Origin: Embleya sp049739465
Lineage (GTDB): Bacteria > Actinomycetota > Actinomycetes > Streptomycetales > Streptomycetaceae
NCBI RefSeq assembly: GCF_049739465.1
Contig: NZ_JBMHHY010000037.1
Coordinates: 41,935-105,934 of the forward strand
Direction: 5' to 3'
DNA length: 64,000 nt
The notes beneath the pieces were generated by a model. That model worked only from the letters and a program-made list of their open reading frames with translations, ran no database searches and was not told the DNA's origin. The first letter of the stretch is position 1. Each line of letters starts with the position of its first letter. Shown here piece after piece: positions 8,725 to 18,110 of the stretch. The position numbers and the translations under genes were made by a program.

Positions 8725-9900
8725 GTGAGGATTTCCGCGCTTCGTCGTCGACGGCATACCGAGGACACCGGTTCGTTTGCCCGGGTCGATCGGCGTACCA
8801 AGGACCTCACCAAGCGGCTTCGCCCCGGGGACATCGCGATCATCAACCACGGCGATCTCGACCGGGTCGCCGCCGAGGCGCTGGTCAAGTGTCGGCCCGC
8901 CGCCGTGGTCAACGCCGCGCCCAGCATCAGCGGGCGCTACCCCAATATCGGGCCGCAGCTGCTCGTGGAGGCCGGCGTACCGCTCCTGGACGACGTCGGG
9001 GGCAGCGTGCTCGACCGGATCCGCGAGGGGGAAATGGTCCGGATCGAGGACAACATCCTCTATCGCGGCAACGATCCGATCGCCGTCGGCACCCTCCTCG
9101 ACGCGGAGTCGGTCGCGGCCTCGATGGAGGAGGCCCGGGCCGGGCTGTCCGAGCAGATCGAGGCGTTCGCCGAGAACACCCTCAAGTACATCCGCGAGGA
9201 GCGCGAACTGCTCCTCGACGGCGTCGGCGTACCCGAGATCCGGACCCGGATCGACGGCCGCCAGGTGCTCATCGTGGTGCGCGGCTACCACTACCGCGAG
9301 GACATCGCCGCGTTGCGGCCGTATATCCGCGAGTATCGCCCGGTGATGATCGGCGTCGACGGCGGCGCCGACGCGCTGCTCCAGGCCGGCTACAAGCCGG
9401 ACATGATCGTCGGCGACATGGACTCGGTGTCCGACCAGGCGCTGCGCTGCGGTGCGGAGATCATCGTGCACGCGTACCGGGACGGGCGCGCCCCCGGGAT
9501 GGAGCGCCTGGTCGAACTGGGCGTGGACGGGATCGCCTTCCCGGCCACCGGGACCAGCGAGGACATCGCGATGTTGCTCGCCGACGACGGCGGCGCCAGC
9601 CTGATCGTCGCGGTCGGTACACATCTCACGCTCGTCGAGTTCCTGGACAAGGGCCGGGCCGGCATGGCGAGTACCTTTCTCACCCGGCTTCGGGTCGGCG
9701 GCAAGCTCGTGGACGCCAAGGGTGTCAGCCGTCTGTACCGCAGCCGCATCTCCACGACTTCGCTGCTCATGTTGTGCCTCGCCGCGCTGGTCACCATCGC
9801 GGTCACCGTGCGGGTCACCCCGCTCGGGCGCGCGTACTTCCACGTGTTCGGGGCACAGTGGGACGCCTTCGTCTACTGGCTCCAGGGACTGTTCAGTTGA
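8725..9900 (+). CDS. steA: SteA-like cytokinetic/cell-envelope protein
   Basis: A 391-residue protein matching the actinobacterial SteA family (Rv1697 type). The body resembles thiamin pyrophosphokinase-like folds (MIGVDGGADALLQAGYKPDMIVGDMDSVSD, ATGTSEDIAMLL). A single membrane span near the C-terminus (LLMLCLAALVTIAVTVRV) leaves a short tail. In Corynebacterium, SteA acts with its neighbour SteB at the division septum and supports the cell-wall hydrolase RipA. Here the stop overlaps the TTG start of the MctB/SteB-like gene (TTGA), so the pair is made together. GTG at 8725 with AGGA upstream is the likely start. Confidence 0.85.
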   Translation: MRISALRRRRHTEDTGSFARVDRRTKDLTKRLRPGDIAIINHGDLDRVAAEALVKCRPAAVVNAAPSISGRYPNIGPQLLVEAGVPLLDDVGGSVLDRIREGEMVRIEDNILYRGNDPIAVGTLLDAESVAASMEEARAGLSEQIEAFAENTLKYIREERELLLDGVGVPEIRTRIDGRQVLIVVRGYHYREDIAALRPYIREYRPVMIGVDGGADALLQAGYKPDMIVGDMDSVSDQALRCGAEIIVHAYRDGRAPGMERLVELGVDGIAFPATGTSEDIAMLLADDGGASLIVAVGTHLTLVEFLDKGRAGMASTFLTRLRVGGKLVDAKGVSRLYRSRISTTSLLMLCLAALVTIAVTVRVTPLGRAYFHVFGAQWDAFVYWLQGLFS

Positions 9901-11036
9901 TCGACTTCAGATACCACGTCGTCTCCATCATCGCGGTCTTCCTGGCCCTTTCGGTCGGGCTCGTCCTCGGCGCGTCCTTCCTCAAGGAGGCGGCCGTGTC
10001 CGGGCTCGACACCTCGGTTCAGGACCTGGCCCGGAACAACGAAGGGCTGCGGCGCGAACTCGACCGGGCCAACGCCGGCCAGAAGTACCTGAACGGCATC
10101 ATGAACACCGTCGGCCCCGAACTGACCAAGGGCCGGCTCGCCGGGCACAAGGCGGTCGTGGTCGCGCTGCCCGGCTCGGACACCAAGCTCACGGACAGCA
10201 TGACCAAGCTGCTCGACGGCGCCTCCGCGACGGTCACCGGCCAGGTGGCGATCAAGGGCGCGTGGGCCGACCCCAAGCGCGACGCCGACCTGGTCACCGC
10301 GCTGGGCGCGAACGCGACGACGTACCCGACCGGGTCGACCACCGAGCGGGCGGCGAAGGCGCTGGCGGGGGCGATCACCGAGAAGTTGCCGCCGCCGCAG
10401 ACGGGTACCTCGGGCACACCGGGTACGCCGGGGACCACACCGCCGGCCACGGGGGCCGCGACGAACCCGCCCGCCACGGGTGCACCGCCCGCCACGACGG
10501 GCACCCCCACCGGCACCGGCAACAGCTCCCCGCCCCCCGGCAGCCAGGCACCGGGCCAGACCCCCGGCTCGAACAACGGCACCCCCCCCACCCCCCCCAC
10601 GCACAACACCCAGGCCGCTACCGAGACGCTGACCAAGCTCAAGGAAGCCGGCTTCGTCGACGTCAAGGACAATCCGGCCATCGGCGCCGACCTGGTCGTG
10701 ATCGTCGCGCCGTCGGGGGCCACCGGGGGCGAGGACCCGGGGCGGACGAACGGTGTACATCTGGCGCTGGCCCGGGCCCTGGACACCGGCGATGACGGTA
10801 CGGTCGTGGCCGGCACCTCGTCCGCCGCGCAGGAGAACGGCGTGATCTGGGCGCTGCGCCGTAACGAGCAGACCGCCAAGGTCGTTTCCACCGTGGACAC
10901 CGCCGACACACCCGTGGGGCAGGTCGCGGTGGTCTGGGCCCTGGTGATCGAGGCCAAGCAGGGCAGTTCGGGTCAATACGGTACGACGGGCAATGCCGAC
11001 GGTCCGTTGCCGGAGCTGCCGAAGAAGGAGACGTAG
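9897..11036 (+). CDS. MctB/SteB family membrane-anchored protein
   Basis: A 379-residue protein of the Rv1698 family, called 'copper transporter' MctB in Mycobacterium and SteB in Corynebacterium. The N-terminus IDFRYHVVSIIAVFLALSVG is the family hallmark, a signal-anchor, followed by a coiled-coil stretch (residues ~35-60). A Pro/Thr/Gly-rich insert of about 65 residues (~168-235) splits the globular part and is unusual. It starts at TTG, overlapping steA. By homology it is an envelope protein partnered with SteA; a copper role is reported for the mycobacterial protein, while septal function fits the SteA linkage better. Confidence 0.82.
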   Translation: MIDFRYHVVSIIAVFLALSVGLVLGASFLKEAAVSGLDTSVQDLARNNEGLRRELDRANAGQKYLNGIMNTVGPELTKGRLAGHKAVVVALPGSDTKLTDSMTKLLDGASATVTGQVAIKGAWADPKRDADLVTALGANATTYPTGSTTERAAKALAGAITEKLPPPQTGTSGTPGTPGTTPPATGAATNPPATGAPPATTGTPTGTGNSSPPPGSQAPGQTPGSNNGTPPTPPTHNTQAATETLTKLKEAGFVDVKDNPAIGADLVVIVAPSGATGGEDPGRTNGVHLALARALDTGDDGTVVAGTSSAAQENGVIWALRRNEQTAKVVSTVDTADTPVGQVAVVWALVIEAKQGSSGQYGTTGNADGPLPELPKKET

Positions 11037-11965
11037 TGACGAAGGCCGCCGCATCCTCCGTACCTCCCGCTCCCGCTCGCGCCGGATCGCGTCGCGGCCG
11101 ATCGGGCCGGCTGATCACCGCGCTGGCCGCGACCGGCGCGGCGCGCGCCGCGTACGCCGCGCTGACCCGCCGCCCCCCGGGCGAGGCCGCGATGTGGGAG
11201 CGGCGCAACCACCGGGGCGAGGTATTGACCCTGCTCGAAGGCCCGGCGACGGCGGTCGGCGCGGCGCTGGCCACCGCGTGCGCGCCGGGCGTACCGGGCC
11301 GGTGGCGGGCGGCCGGTGTGCTGGCGGCGGTGGCCGGGGCCGGGCTCGGGACCTACGACGACCTGGCCGGGTCCAGTGATCGACGCGGCTTCAAGGGCCA
11401 CCTCGGCGCGCTCGCGAAGGGCGAACTGACCACGGGCGGCGCCAAGATCGTCGGGCTCGGCGCGGCGGGCCTGGCGGCCGGCGCGCTCGTGCAGCGGCGG
11501 CCGGTGGACAAGCTGCTCGCGGGGGTGGTCGTGGCCGGTACGGCCAACCTGATCAACCTGTTCGACCTGCGTCCGGGCCGGGCGGCCAAGGCGGTGCTGC
11601 TCGCGGGGGCGCCCACGCTGCTGCGCGGCGGTCCGGCGGCATCGCTGGCGGCGGCGCCGGTGGGCGCGGCGGCGGCGCTGCTCCCGGAGGACCTCGGCGA
11701 GCGGGCGATGCTCGGCGACGCCGGCGCGAACGCGCTCGGCGCGGCGCTGGGCGTGGCGTTGGCGGCCGGCTCGTCCCGGACGAGCCTCCTGGCCAAGGCG
11801 CTGGTGGTCGGCGCGCTCACCGCGGCCAGCGAAAAGGTCAGCTTCACCAAGGTGATCGCCGGCAACCCGACCCTGAACGCCATCGACATGCTCGGCCGCC
11901 GGGCCCCGGCTCCCGCCGCGGTCCCGAGGCAGCTGTCCGCCGAGGACCCCGTCGCATCGGCATGA
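11036..11965 (+). CDS. MraY/WecA-like polyprenyl-phosphate glycosyltransferase family membrane protein
   Basis: A 309-residue membrane protein with motifs echoing the GT4/MraY-WecA superfamily: the acidic pair in GLGTYDDLAG, NLINLFDLRPGRA (compare the NxxNxxDG motif), and LGDAGANALGA. These bind Mg and the lipid phosphate in MraY-type enzymes, which load sugar-phosphate onto polyprenyl-phosphate. It is shorter and more Ala-rich than true MraY, so the reaction is uncertain. It begins at GTG overlapping the previous TAG by one base and ends overlapping murJ by 4 bases, placing it in an envelope operon. Confidence 0.7.
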   Translation: MTKAAASSVPPAPARAGSRRGRSGRLITALAATGAARAAYAALTRRPPGEAAMWERRNHRGEVLTLLEGPATAVGAALATACAPGVPGRWRAAGVLAAVAGAGLGTYDDLAGSSDRRGFKGHLGALAKGELTTGGAKIVGLGAAGLAAGALVQRRPVDKLLAGVVVAGTANLINLFDLRPGRAAKAVLLAGAPTLLRGGPAASLAAAPVGAAAALLPEDLGERAMLGDAGANALGAALGVALAAGSSRTSLLAKALVVGALTAASEKVSFTKVIAGNPTLNAIDMLGRRAPAPAAVPRQLSAEDPVASA

Positions 11966-13653
11966 CGGGCAGCGCCCCCCCACCTCCGAGCAGCCTCGCC
12001 CCCACCACCCCCCGCCGCGCCGTCCGCGGCCTCGTCGGTGCCGCGGCCCTGATGGGCATCGTCACCGTGTTCGCCCGACTCGCCGGATTCGGGCGGCAGT
12101 TGGTGTTCTCCGGGACCGTCGGGGACACCGTCCTCGGCACCGCGTACAGCACCGTCAACTCCGTCCCCAACATCGTCTTCGAGATCGTCGCCGGCGGAGC
12201 CCTCGCCAGTGTCGTGGTCCCGGTACTCGCCGGCCCGGTCGCCAACCACGCCTGGGCCGACGCCGGACGGATCGCGTCCGCGCTGCTCACCTGGGTCGTC
12301 CTGGTGCTGACCCCGATCGTGCTGCTCGGGGCCCTGCTCGCGCGCCCGATCGCCGAACTGCTCCTGGCCGGCAAGGCCGACGGCCCCGGTGTGGCCGGCG
12401 TGGCCACCCGGATGTTGCTGGTGTTCCTGCCGCAGGTGTTGCTGTACGGGATCGCCGTGGTCGCCGGCGGCATCCTCCAGGCGCATCACCGCTTCCTGGC
12501 CGGCACCCTCGCGCCGCTCGTGTCCAGCCTGGTCGTGGCCGGGAGCTATCTGCTCTTCGCCAACCGGTACGACGTCGACCTCGACGACCTCGCCCACCTG
12601 CCGCGTGGCGCCGAGCTCACCCTCTCGCTCGGCACCACGGCGGGCGTCCTTGCCCTCGCGCTGGTCACCGTCGTCCCGCTGCGCTCCACCGGCCTGCGGC
12701 TGCGCCCCACGCTGCGCTTCCCGGCCGGCGTGGCCCGGCGGGTCCGTACCCTCGCCCTGGCCGGCGTCGCCACGCTGCTCGCCCAGCAGGCCGCGACGAT
12801 CGCGGTGATCCTGCTCGCCAACGGGCGCGGAACGCACGGATCCCTGGTCGTCTACCAGACCACGTGGATGGTCTACCTGCTCCCGTACGCCGTGCTCGCC
12901 GTACCGATCGCCACCGCCGCCTTCCCGCGCCTGAGCGCGCACGCGCACGACGGCGACCGGGCGGCATTCGCCGCGGCGGTGGCCGCGACCACCCGTACCG
13001 TGCTGCTCGCGGGCGCCGCCGGGACCGCATTGTTGCTGGCCGCCGCCGCGCCGCTCGGGCGGTTCTTCGCGTTGTTCATGACCGGCTCCACCGAACCGGA
13101 GCAAATGGCCTGGGCGCTGGCCGCGTTCGCCCCCGGCCTGATCGGCTACGCGCTGATCGCGCACCTGGGCCGGGTGCTGAACGCCTCCGGCCACGGGCGC
13201 GCCGCCGCCGGCTGCGTGGTGGTCGGGTGGGTCGTGGTCGTGGTCGCGGACGTGATCCTGGCGTACGCGCTGCCCGCGCGTTGGACGGTGGCCGCGCTCG
13301 GCCTGGGCAACTCGATCGGCATGACGGTGGCCGGCCTGCTGCTGACGTATCCCGTCACCAGGACGGCCGGCCCCGAGGCGTTGGCCGGCCGGAGCACGGT
13401 CCGGGTCGCGCTCGGCGCGACGGTGGCCGCGGGCGCCGCCGGCGCGGTCGGGTTCGGGGTGTCCCGGACATTCGGTACCGGCGGCATCGTCTGCACGTTG
13501 ATCATCGCGGCGGTTGCCGCCATCGTGGGCACTCTGGTGTTCGCGGGAGTCGTACTCGCGACCGCGGGCGAGGCCGGCAAGGCCGCGTTGCGCGGGCGGC
13601 GGACGGCCGAATCGGAAGGGGAGCAGCGACGTGGACACGACGACTTCGACTGA
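11962..13653 (+). CDS. murJ: MurJ/MviN-family lipid flippase
   Basis: A 563-residue polytopic protein with about 14 hydrophobic segments and MOP-superfamily features: FARLAGFGRQLVFSG near the N-terminus, NIVFEIVAGGALASVVVPVL, and LPYAVLAVPIATAAFPRLS. MurJ flips lipid II across the membrane for peptidoglycan synthesis. Actinomycetes have several MviN paralogues, and this one may move another polyprenyl-linked precursor, perhaps the product of the MraY/WecA-like protein it overlaps. The short C-terminal tail is charged. The following glycosyltransferase gene begins inside its last codons. Confidence 0.82.
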   Translation: MTGSAPPPPSSLAPTTPRRAVRGLVGAAALMGIVTVFARLAGFGRQLVFSGTVGDTVLGTAYSTVNSVPNIVFEIVAGGALASVVVPVLAGPVANHAWADAGRIASALLTWVVLVLTPIVLLGALLARPIAELLLAGKADGPGVAGVATRMLLVFLPQVLLYGIAVVAGGILQAHHRFLAGTLAPLVSSLVVAGSYLLFANRYDVDLDDLAHLPRGAELTLSLGTTAGVLALALVTVVPLRSTGLRLRPTLRFPAGVARRVRTLALAGVATLLAQQAATIAVILLANGRGTHGSLVVYQTTWMVYLLPYAVLAVPIATAAFPRLSAHAHDGDRAAFAAAVAATTRTVLLAGAAGTALLLAAAAPLGRFFALFMTGSTEPEQMAWALAAFAPGLIGYALIAHLGRVLNASGHGRAAAGCVVVGWVVVVVADVILAYALPARWTVAALGLGNSIGMTVAGLLLTYPVTRTAGPEALAGRSTVRVALGATVAAGAAGAVGFGVSRTFGTGGIVCTLIIAAVAAIVGTLVFAGVVLATAGEAGKAALRGRRTAESEGEQRRGHDDFD

Positions 13654-14779
13654 GTCGACCGAATCGCGAGGGCGCGCCGAGCCGGCCCGGCTGCGCGCCG
13701 TCCTGGTGCTGGCCGGCTCCACCGGCGGGATCGGCGCGCATGTGCGCTCGCTCGCGGCGGGGCTGGTCGGGCGCGGGGTCGCGGTGACGGTATGCGGCCC
13801 GGCCGCGACCGAGGAGCACTTCGACTTCTCGGCCACCGGCGCGCGGTTTCGACCGGTCGAGATCGCGGCCGGGCCGCGCCCCTCGGACCGGGCCGCGGCC
13901 CGTGAGTTGCGCGCGGCCTGCACCCACGCGCATGTCGTACACGCGCACGGGCTGCGCGCCGGGTTGGTGGCGGGCAACGCGCTGGGGCGGCATCGGGTGC
14001 GGCGTACGCCGTTGGTGCTGACCCTGCACAACGCGGTCCTGGTCGGCGGTGCGAAGGGCGCGCTGACCCGGGTGTTGGAGGGCCGGGCGGTCCGGGCGGC
14101 CGACGTCGTCCTGGGCGCCTCCGCCGACCTGGTCGACCGGGCCCGCGGGCTCGGCGCGCGCGATGCCCGGCTCGGCCCGGTGTCGGCGCCGGCGCTGGCG
14201 CCGGCCGGGCGGGATCGGGCGGCGGTCCGGGCCGAGTTCGGCGCGGCGGATCGGCCGCTGTTGCTCGCGGTGGGGCGGCTGGCCCCGCAGAAGGCCTACC
14301 CGGTGCTTCTGGACGCCGCGCGGCGCTGGACCGAGGACCGGCCCACCCCGCTGCTGGTGATCGCCGGAGACGGCCCGTTGCGCGAGTCGCTGCAGGAACG
14401 CATCGACGCCGAGTCGCTGCCGGTGCGGCTGCTGGGCCACCGCGCCGATGTGGCCGACCTGTTGGGCGCGGCCGACGTCGCGGTGTTGTCGAGCCGCTGG
14501 GAGGCCCGGGCCCTGGTCGCCCAGGAGGCGCTGCGCACCGGCGTGCCGCTGGTCGCGACGGCGGTCGGTGGGGTGCCCGAACTGGTCGGCGACGCGGCGG
14601 TATTGGTCCCCCACGACGACGCCGACGCGCTCGCCGACGCGGTCACCGCGCTGCTCGCCGACCCGGCCCGACGCAGCGAACTCGCCGCCGCGGGCCGGGT
14701 CCAGGCCGGCACGTGGCCCGACGCACGCGAGACGATCGCCCAGGTGCTGAGCATCTACGAGGAGCTGGGTCCGGTATAG
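13631..14779 (+). CDS. GT4-family glycosyltransferase (GT-B fold)
   Basis: A 382-residue enzyme. The N-terminal domain has the acceptor-side glycine motif AGSTGGIGAHVRSLAAGL. The C-terminal donor-binding domain shows LLAVGRLAPQKAYPVLLDA, VIAGDGPLRESL and the EX7E-type region SSRWEARALVAQEALRTGVP, typical of GT4 retaining transferases using nucleotide sugars. It starts at GTG 13631 within the end of the flippase gene, so it belongs to the same operon. It probably decorates a lipid-linked or exported envelope glycan; donor and acceptor cannot be told from sequence. Confidence 0.85.
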   Translation: MDTTTSTESTESRGRAEPARLRAVLVLAGSTGGIGAHVRSLAAGLVGRGVAVTVCGPAATEEHFDFSATGARFRPVEIAAGPRPSDRAAARELRAACTHAHVVHAHGLRAGLVAGNALGRHRVRRTPLVLTLHNAVLVGGAKGALTRVLEGRAVRAADVVLGASADLVDRARGLGARDARLGPVSAPALAPAGRDRAAVRAEFGAADRPLLLAVGRLAPQKAYPVLLDAARRWTEDRPTPLLVIAGDGPLRESLQERIDAESLPVRLLGHRADVADLLGAADVAVLSSRWEARALVAQEALRTGVPLVATAVGGVPELVGDAAVLVPHDDADALADAVTALLADPARRSELAAAGRVQAGTWPDARETIAQVLSIYEELGPV

Positions 14780-14815
14780 CCACCGGGCCCGGTACAGCCA
14801 CGCTCCGGACGCCGC

Positions 14816-16195
14816 TCACCCGATCCCCTGCCGGTCCGGCTCGAGCGCGAACTGCCGCCCGGGCGCGTCCGGATGCGCCCGCTCGACCGCCTCGCGCAGC
14901 AGCGTGCGCTGGCGGAGCAGGTCCGGGCAGCGGGCGGGCGGGGTGATCTCGAGCAGGTCGGCCAGCACCGCGCTGAGGCGCCGGGTCACCTGCGGCGCGC
15001 CGGCGCCGTACAGGCGGATCTCGGTCAGGCTCAGATCGACCACGTCCGACCACAGGGCGACCGGTTCGATCAGGCGCAGTGCGTCACGTCGGTCGAAGTG
15101 GGCCCGGTCGCCGAGGTCGATGCCGCTCATCAGGGTGAGCAGGGCGTGGATCCGGTCCAGGGCCTGTACGGCGGTGGTCGGGTCGTTGACCGCGGGGGAG
15201 AGCGCCTTGCTCGCGATGTCGACCAGTTGCCGCAGCCCGAAGGTCAGGTCCTGGTGCATCGTGCGTTCGACGCCGATGGTCAGGCACGGCCACAACGTGC
15301 TCGGCGCCGGGAGGCCCCGCCGGTTGGGGGTGCCGTGGATCTCGGCGAGCGGCATGCCGTGCGTGAGGTAGTCGCCCACCCGGGGGATCAGCGCGATCAC
15401 CACGTCGTGCCGCCGGGCCCGGTGGACCAACCGCGCGATGTCGACGTCCTGGAGCACCCCGGGCGGGCCCCGATACGGGATCGGCGTCGCCGGCGCCGCC
15501 GGGAGCGCGGGTACGGGCCGGGCGTGGGCCTGGGCGACCAGCAGGTCGATCGACTCCTGGGTGACGTAGCCGATCACGTGGGTGACCCGCATCAGCCGGA
15601 TCGTCGAGTGCACGTAGACCACGAACACCACCAGGCTGGTCACCACGAGCCCCATCGCCAGGGACGCGGCCAGCGCAGGCGGGTGGTCGCCCGAGGTACC
15701 GAACTCCTTCTGCACCCGCAGGGCGTAGAGGAAGGTCATCAGGAACACCGCGAAGGTGACCTTGGTGACCCGGCTGCGGACGTACACCCGCACCACGCGC
15801 GGGGTGAACTGACTCGCCATCTGGAGCGCCACCAGGGTGATCGAGAAGACCACGCCGATAAAGGTGAGCATCGCCGAACTCATGGTCGCGATGGCCTCTT
15901 TGGCCCCGGTGGCGACATGCAGGAACCAGTCGTAGCCGTCCTTGAGCCAGGGCCGACGGTGGTGCGCCAGATAGTCCGGGATCCACCGGTCCAGCGACAA
16001 CATCAAGGTGGCCAGCGCCCACCCGGAGGCCAGCCCGATCAGCGGCGCGAACCAGAAGCCGTCCCGCAGATGTTCCCGCCAGGGGGTGAGCGGACGCCGC
16101 CGGCGGGCCGTGGGCAGGAACGGCAACGACGAAACGGGCGACGAGCCGGCCGGCTCGTCGCCCGTGGTGGCGGTCGTGGAACGTTCGCGGGTCAT
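14816..16195 (-). CDS. DUF2254 family membrane protein
   Basis: A 459-residue protein (ATG 16195; an in-frame GTG at 16213 is possible). Four hydrophobic segments lie in the first ~200 residues (FAPLIGLASGWALATLML, MLTFIGVVFSITLVALQMAS, VTFAVFLMTFLYALRV, LVVTSLVVFVVYVHST). The C-terminal half is soluble and carries the family-typical DIASKALSPAVNDPTTAVQALDRI. DUF2254 proteins are widespread and uncharacterised. It runs convergent with the glycosyltransferase gene, 36 bp apart, and lies downstream of the GH15 gene on the same strand. Confidence 0.85.
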   Translation of the reverse strand: MTRERSTTATTGDEPAGSSPVSSLPFLPTARRRRPLTPWREHLRDGFWFAPLIGLASGWALATLMLSLDRWIPDYLAHHRRPWLKDGYDWFLHVATGAKEAIATMSSAMLTFIGVVFSITLVALQMASQFTPRVVRVYVRSRVTKVTFAVFLMTFLYALRVQKEFGTSGDHPPALAASLAMGLVVTSLVVFVVYVHSTIRLMRVTHVIGYVTQESIDLLVAQAHARPVPALPAAPATPIPYRGPPGVLQDVDIARLVHRARRHDVVIALIPRVGDYLTHGMPLAEIHGTPNRRGLPAPSTLWPCLTIGVERTMHQDLTFGLRQLVDIASKALSPAVNDPTTAVQALDRIHALLTLMSGIDLGDRAHFDRRDALRLIEPVALWSDVVDLSLTEIRLYGAGAPQVTRRLSAVLADLLEITPPARCPDLLRQRTLLREAVERAHPDAPGRQFALEPDRQGIG

Positions 16196-16286
16196 GGTGT
16201 CGGGAGGTACCACCCCGAACCGGTACGCACACCTGCACAGCGCGCATACCGCCCCCGGCGCCGTCCCTGCCCGCGCCGGTGCGGTA

Positions 16287-18110
16287 CTAGTCCTGTTCGG
16301 CAGCCGCCGCCGCGCGCATCGTGGCGGTCAGCCGCAGTGCCGTGTCGATCAGTGGCACGTGACTGAACGCCTGCGGGAAGTTGCCCACCTGGCGCTGCAG
16401 GCGCGGGTCCCACTCCTCGGCGAGCAGGCCCAGGTCGTTGCGCAGCGCCAGGAGCCGCTCGAACAACTCGCGCGCCTCCTCGACCCGGCCGATCATCGCC
16501 AGGTCGTCGGCGAGCCAGAACGAGCAGGCCAGGAACGCGCCTTCGTCGCCGGGCAGGCCGTCCAGACCGACGCTGGAGCCGTTGGTGGGGTAGCGGCGGA
16601 CGAAGCCGTCCTCGGTCAGCTCGCGCTGGATCGCCTCGATCGTGCCGATCACCCGCTTGTCCTCCGGCGGCAGGAAGCCCACCTGCGGGATCAGCAGCAG
16701 CGAGGCGTCCAACTCGGTGGAGCCGTAGTACTGGGTGAAGGTGTTGCGGTTGGCGTCGTAGCCGTACGCGCACACCTCGCGGTGGATCTCCTCGCGTACC
16801 CCTTCGAGGTGTTCGAGCATCTTTTGGGTATCGGAGTCCATCGGTTCGTCGACGAGCATCCTGATGGTGCGGTCCACCGCGACCCAGGCCATCACCTTCG
16901 AGTGCACGAAGTGCCGGCGCGGCCCGCGCACCTCCCAGATGCCCTCGTCCGGGTCGCGCCAGTGCTGCTCCATGTAGTCCATCAGCTTGAGCTGCAGCGC
17001 GTGCGCGTGGTCGTTGCCCTCCATGCCGGAGACCCGGCCCAGGTGCAGCGCGTCGACCACTTCGCCGTAGACGTCGAGCTGGAACTGCTCGGCGGCGGCG
17101 TTGCCGATCCGGACCGGGTGCGAGCCCTCGTAGCCGGGCAGCCAGGTCGCCTCGTACTCGGTCAACCGGCGCTCGCCGCCCACGCCGTACATGATCTGCA
17201 GGTTCTCCGGATCGCCCGCGACCGCGCGCAGCAGCCACTCGCGCCACGCCTTCGCCTCGTCCACGAACCCGGTCTTGAGCAACGCGCCCAGCGTCATCGC
17301 CGCGTCGCGCAACCACGTGTAGCGGTAGTCCCAGTTGCGCACGCCGCCCACGTCCTCGGGCAACGACGTGGTCGGCGCGGCGACGATGCCGCCGGTGGGC
17401 GCGTAGGTGAGCGCCTTGAGGGTGATCAGCGAGCGGACCACCGGCTCGCGCCACGGGCCCTGGTAGGTGCAGCGGGTCATCCAGTCGGCCCAGAACACCT
17501 CGGTGTCCGCGAGCGCGGACAGCGCGTCGGTGCGCAGCGGGCCCTCGACGTGCGAGGGATGCCACGTGAGGGTGAAGGTGACCCGGTCGCCCTCGCCGAG
17601 GGTGACGTCCGAATAGGTGGTCAGGCCGCGCCCGTAGGACTCGGCGTCGCTGTCGAACCACACCGCGTCGGGGCCGGCCACCGCGACGGTACGGCCGTCC
17701 GCCTCGCGGCGCACCCACGGCACGACCTTGCCGTAGTGGAATCGCATGCGCAGTTCCGAGCGCACCGGTACCTGGCCCGACACGCCCTCGACGATGCGCA
17801 CCACGACCGGCGCGCCGACCAGCGCGTCGGCGGGCGGCATGAAGTCGATCACCCGAACGGTCCCCCGGGGGGTCTCCCATTCCGATTCGAGGATCAGCGA
17901 GTCGCCGCGATACCGGCGGCGCGTCGCGGGGCCGCCGGAGAGCGGCGCGACCCGCCACGACCCGTGTTCCTCGCTGCCGAGCAGGCCGGCGAACACGGCG
18001 GGGGAGTCGAAGCGGGGGAGGCAGAGCCAATCCATGGAACCGTCGCGGCCCACGAGCGCGGCGGTCTGCATGTCCCCGATGAGGGCGTAGTCCTCGATGC
18101 GGCTGGTCAC
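16287..18110 (-). CDS. GH15 family glycoside hydrolase (trehalase/glucoamylase-like)
   Basis: A 607-residue cytosolic enzyme, no signal peptide. The N-terminal beta-sandwich (RIEDYALIGDMQTAALVGRDGSMDWLCLPRFDS) is followed by the (alpha/alpha)6 barrel with RNWDYRYTWLRDA, GYEGSHPVRIGNAA and LAEEWDP, the last holding the likely catalytic Glu. This architecture matches the actinobacterial GH15 enzymes, of which mycobacterial members are trehalases. GTG 18110 is preferred with GGAAAG upstream; TTG 18116 is possible. It is transcribed away from pyrG. Confidence 0.9.
   Translation of the reverse strand: MTSRIEDYALIGDMQTAALVGRDGSMDWLCLPRFDSPAVFAGLLGSEEHGSWRVAPLSGGPATRRRYRGDSLILESEWETPRGTVRVIDFMPPADALVGAPVVVRIVEGVSGQVPVRSELRMRFHYGKVVPWVRREADGRTVAVAGPDAVWFDSDAESYGRGLTTYSDVTLGEGDRVTFTLTWHPSHVEGPLRTDALSALADTEVFWADWMTRCTYQGPWREPVVRSLITLKALTYAPTGGIVAAPTTSLPEDVGGVRNWDYRYTWLRDAAMTLGALLKTGFVDEAKAWREWLLRAVAGDPENLQIMYGVGGERRLTEYEATWLPGYEGSHPVRIGNAAAEQFQLDVYGEVVDALHLGRVSGMEGNDHAHALQLKLMDYMEQHWRDPDEGIWEVRGPRRHFVHSKVMAWVAVDRTIRMLVDEPMDSDTQKMLEHLEGVREEIHREVCAYGYDANRNTFTQYYGSTELDASLLLIPQVGFLPPEDKRVIGTIEAIQRELTEDGFVRRYPTNGSSVGLDGLPGDEGAFLACSFWLADDLAMIGRVEEARELFERLLALRNDLGLLAEEWDPRLQRQVGNFPQAFSHVPLIDTALRLTATMRAAAAAEQD

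Noticed and set aside
14780..14815. Terminator between the convergent glycosyltransferase and DUF2254 genes
   Set aside because: Only short imperfect G/C pairings and no T-run; not supportable.
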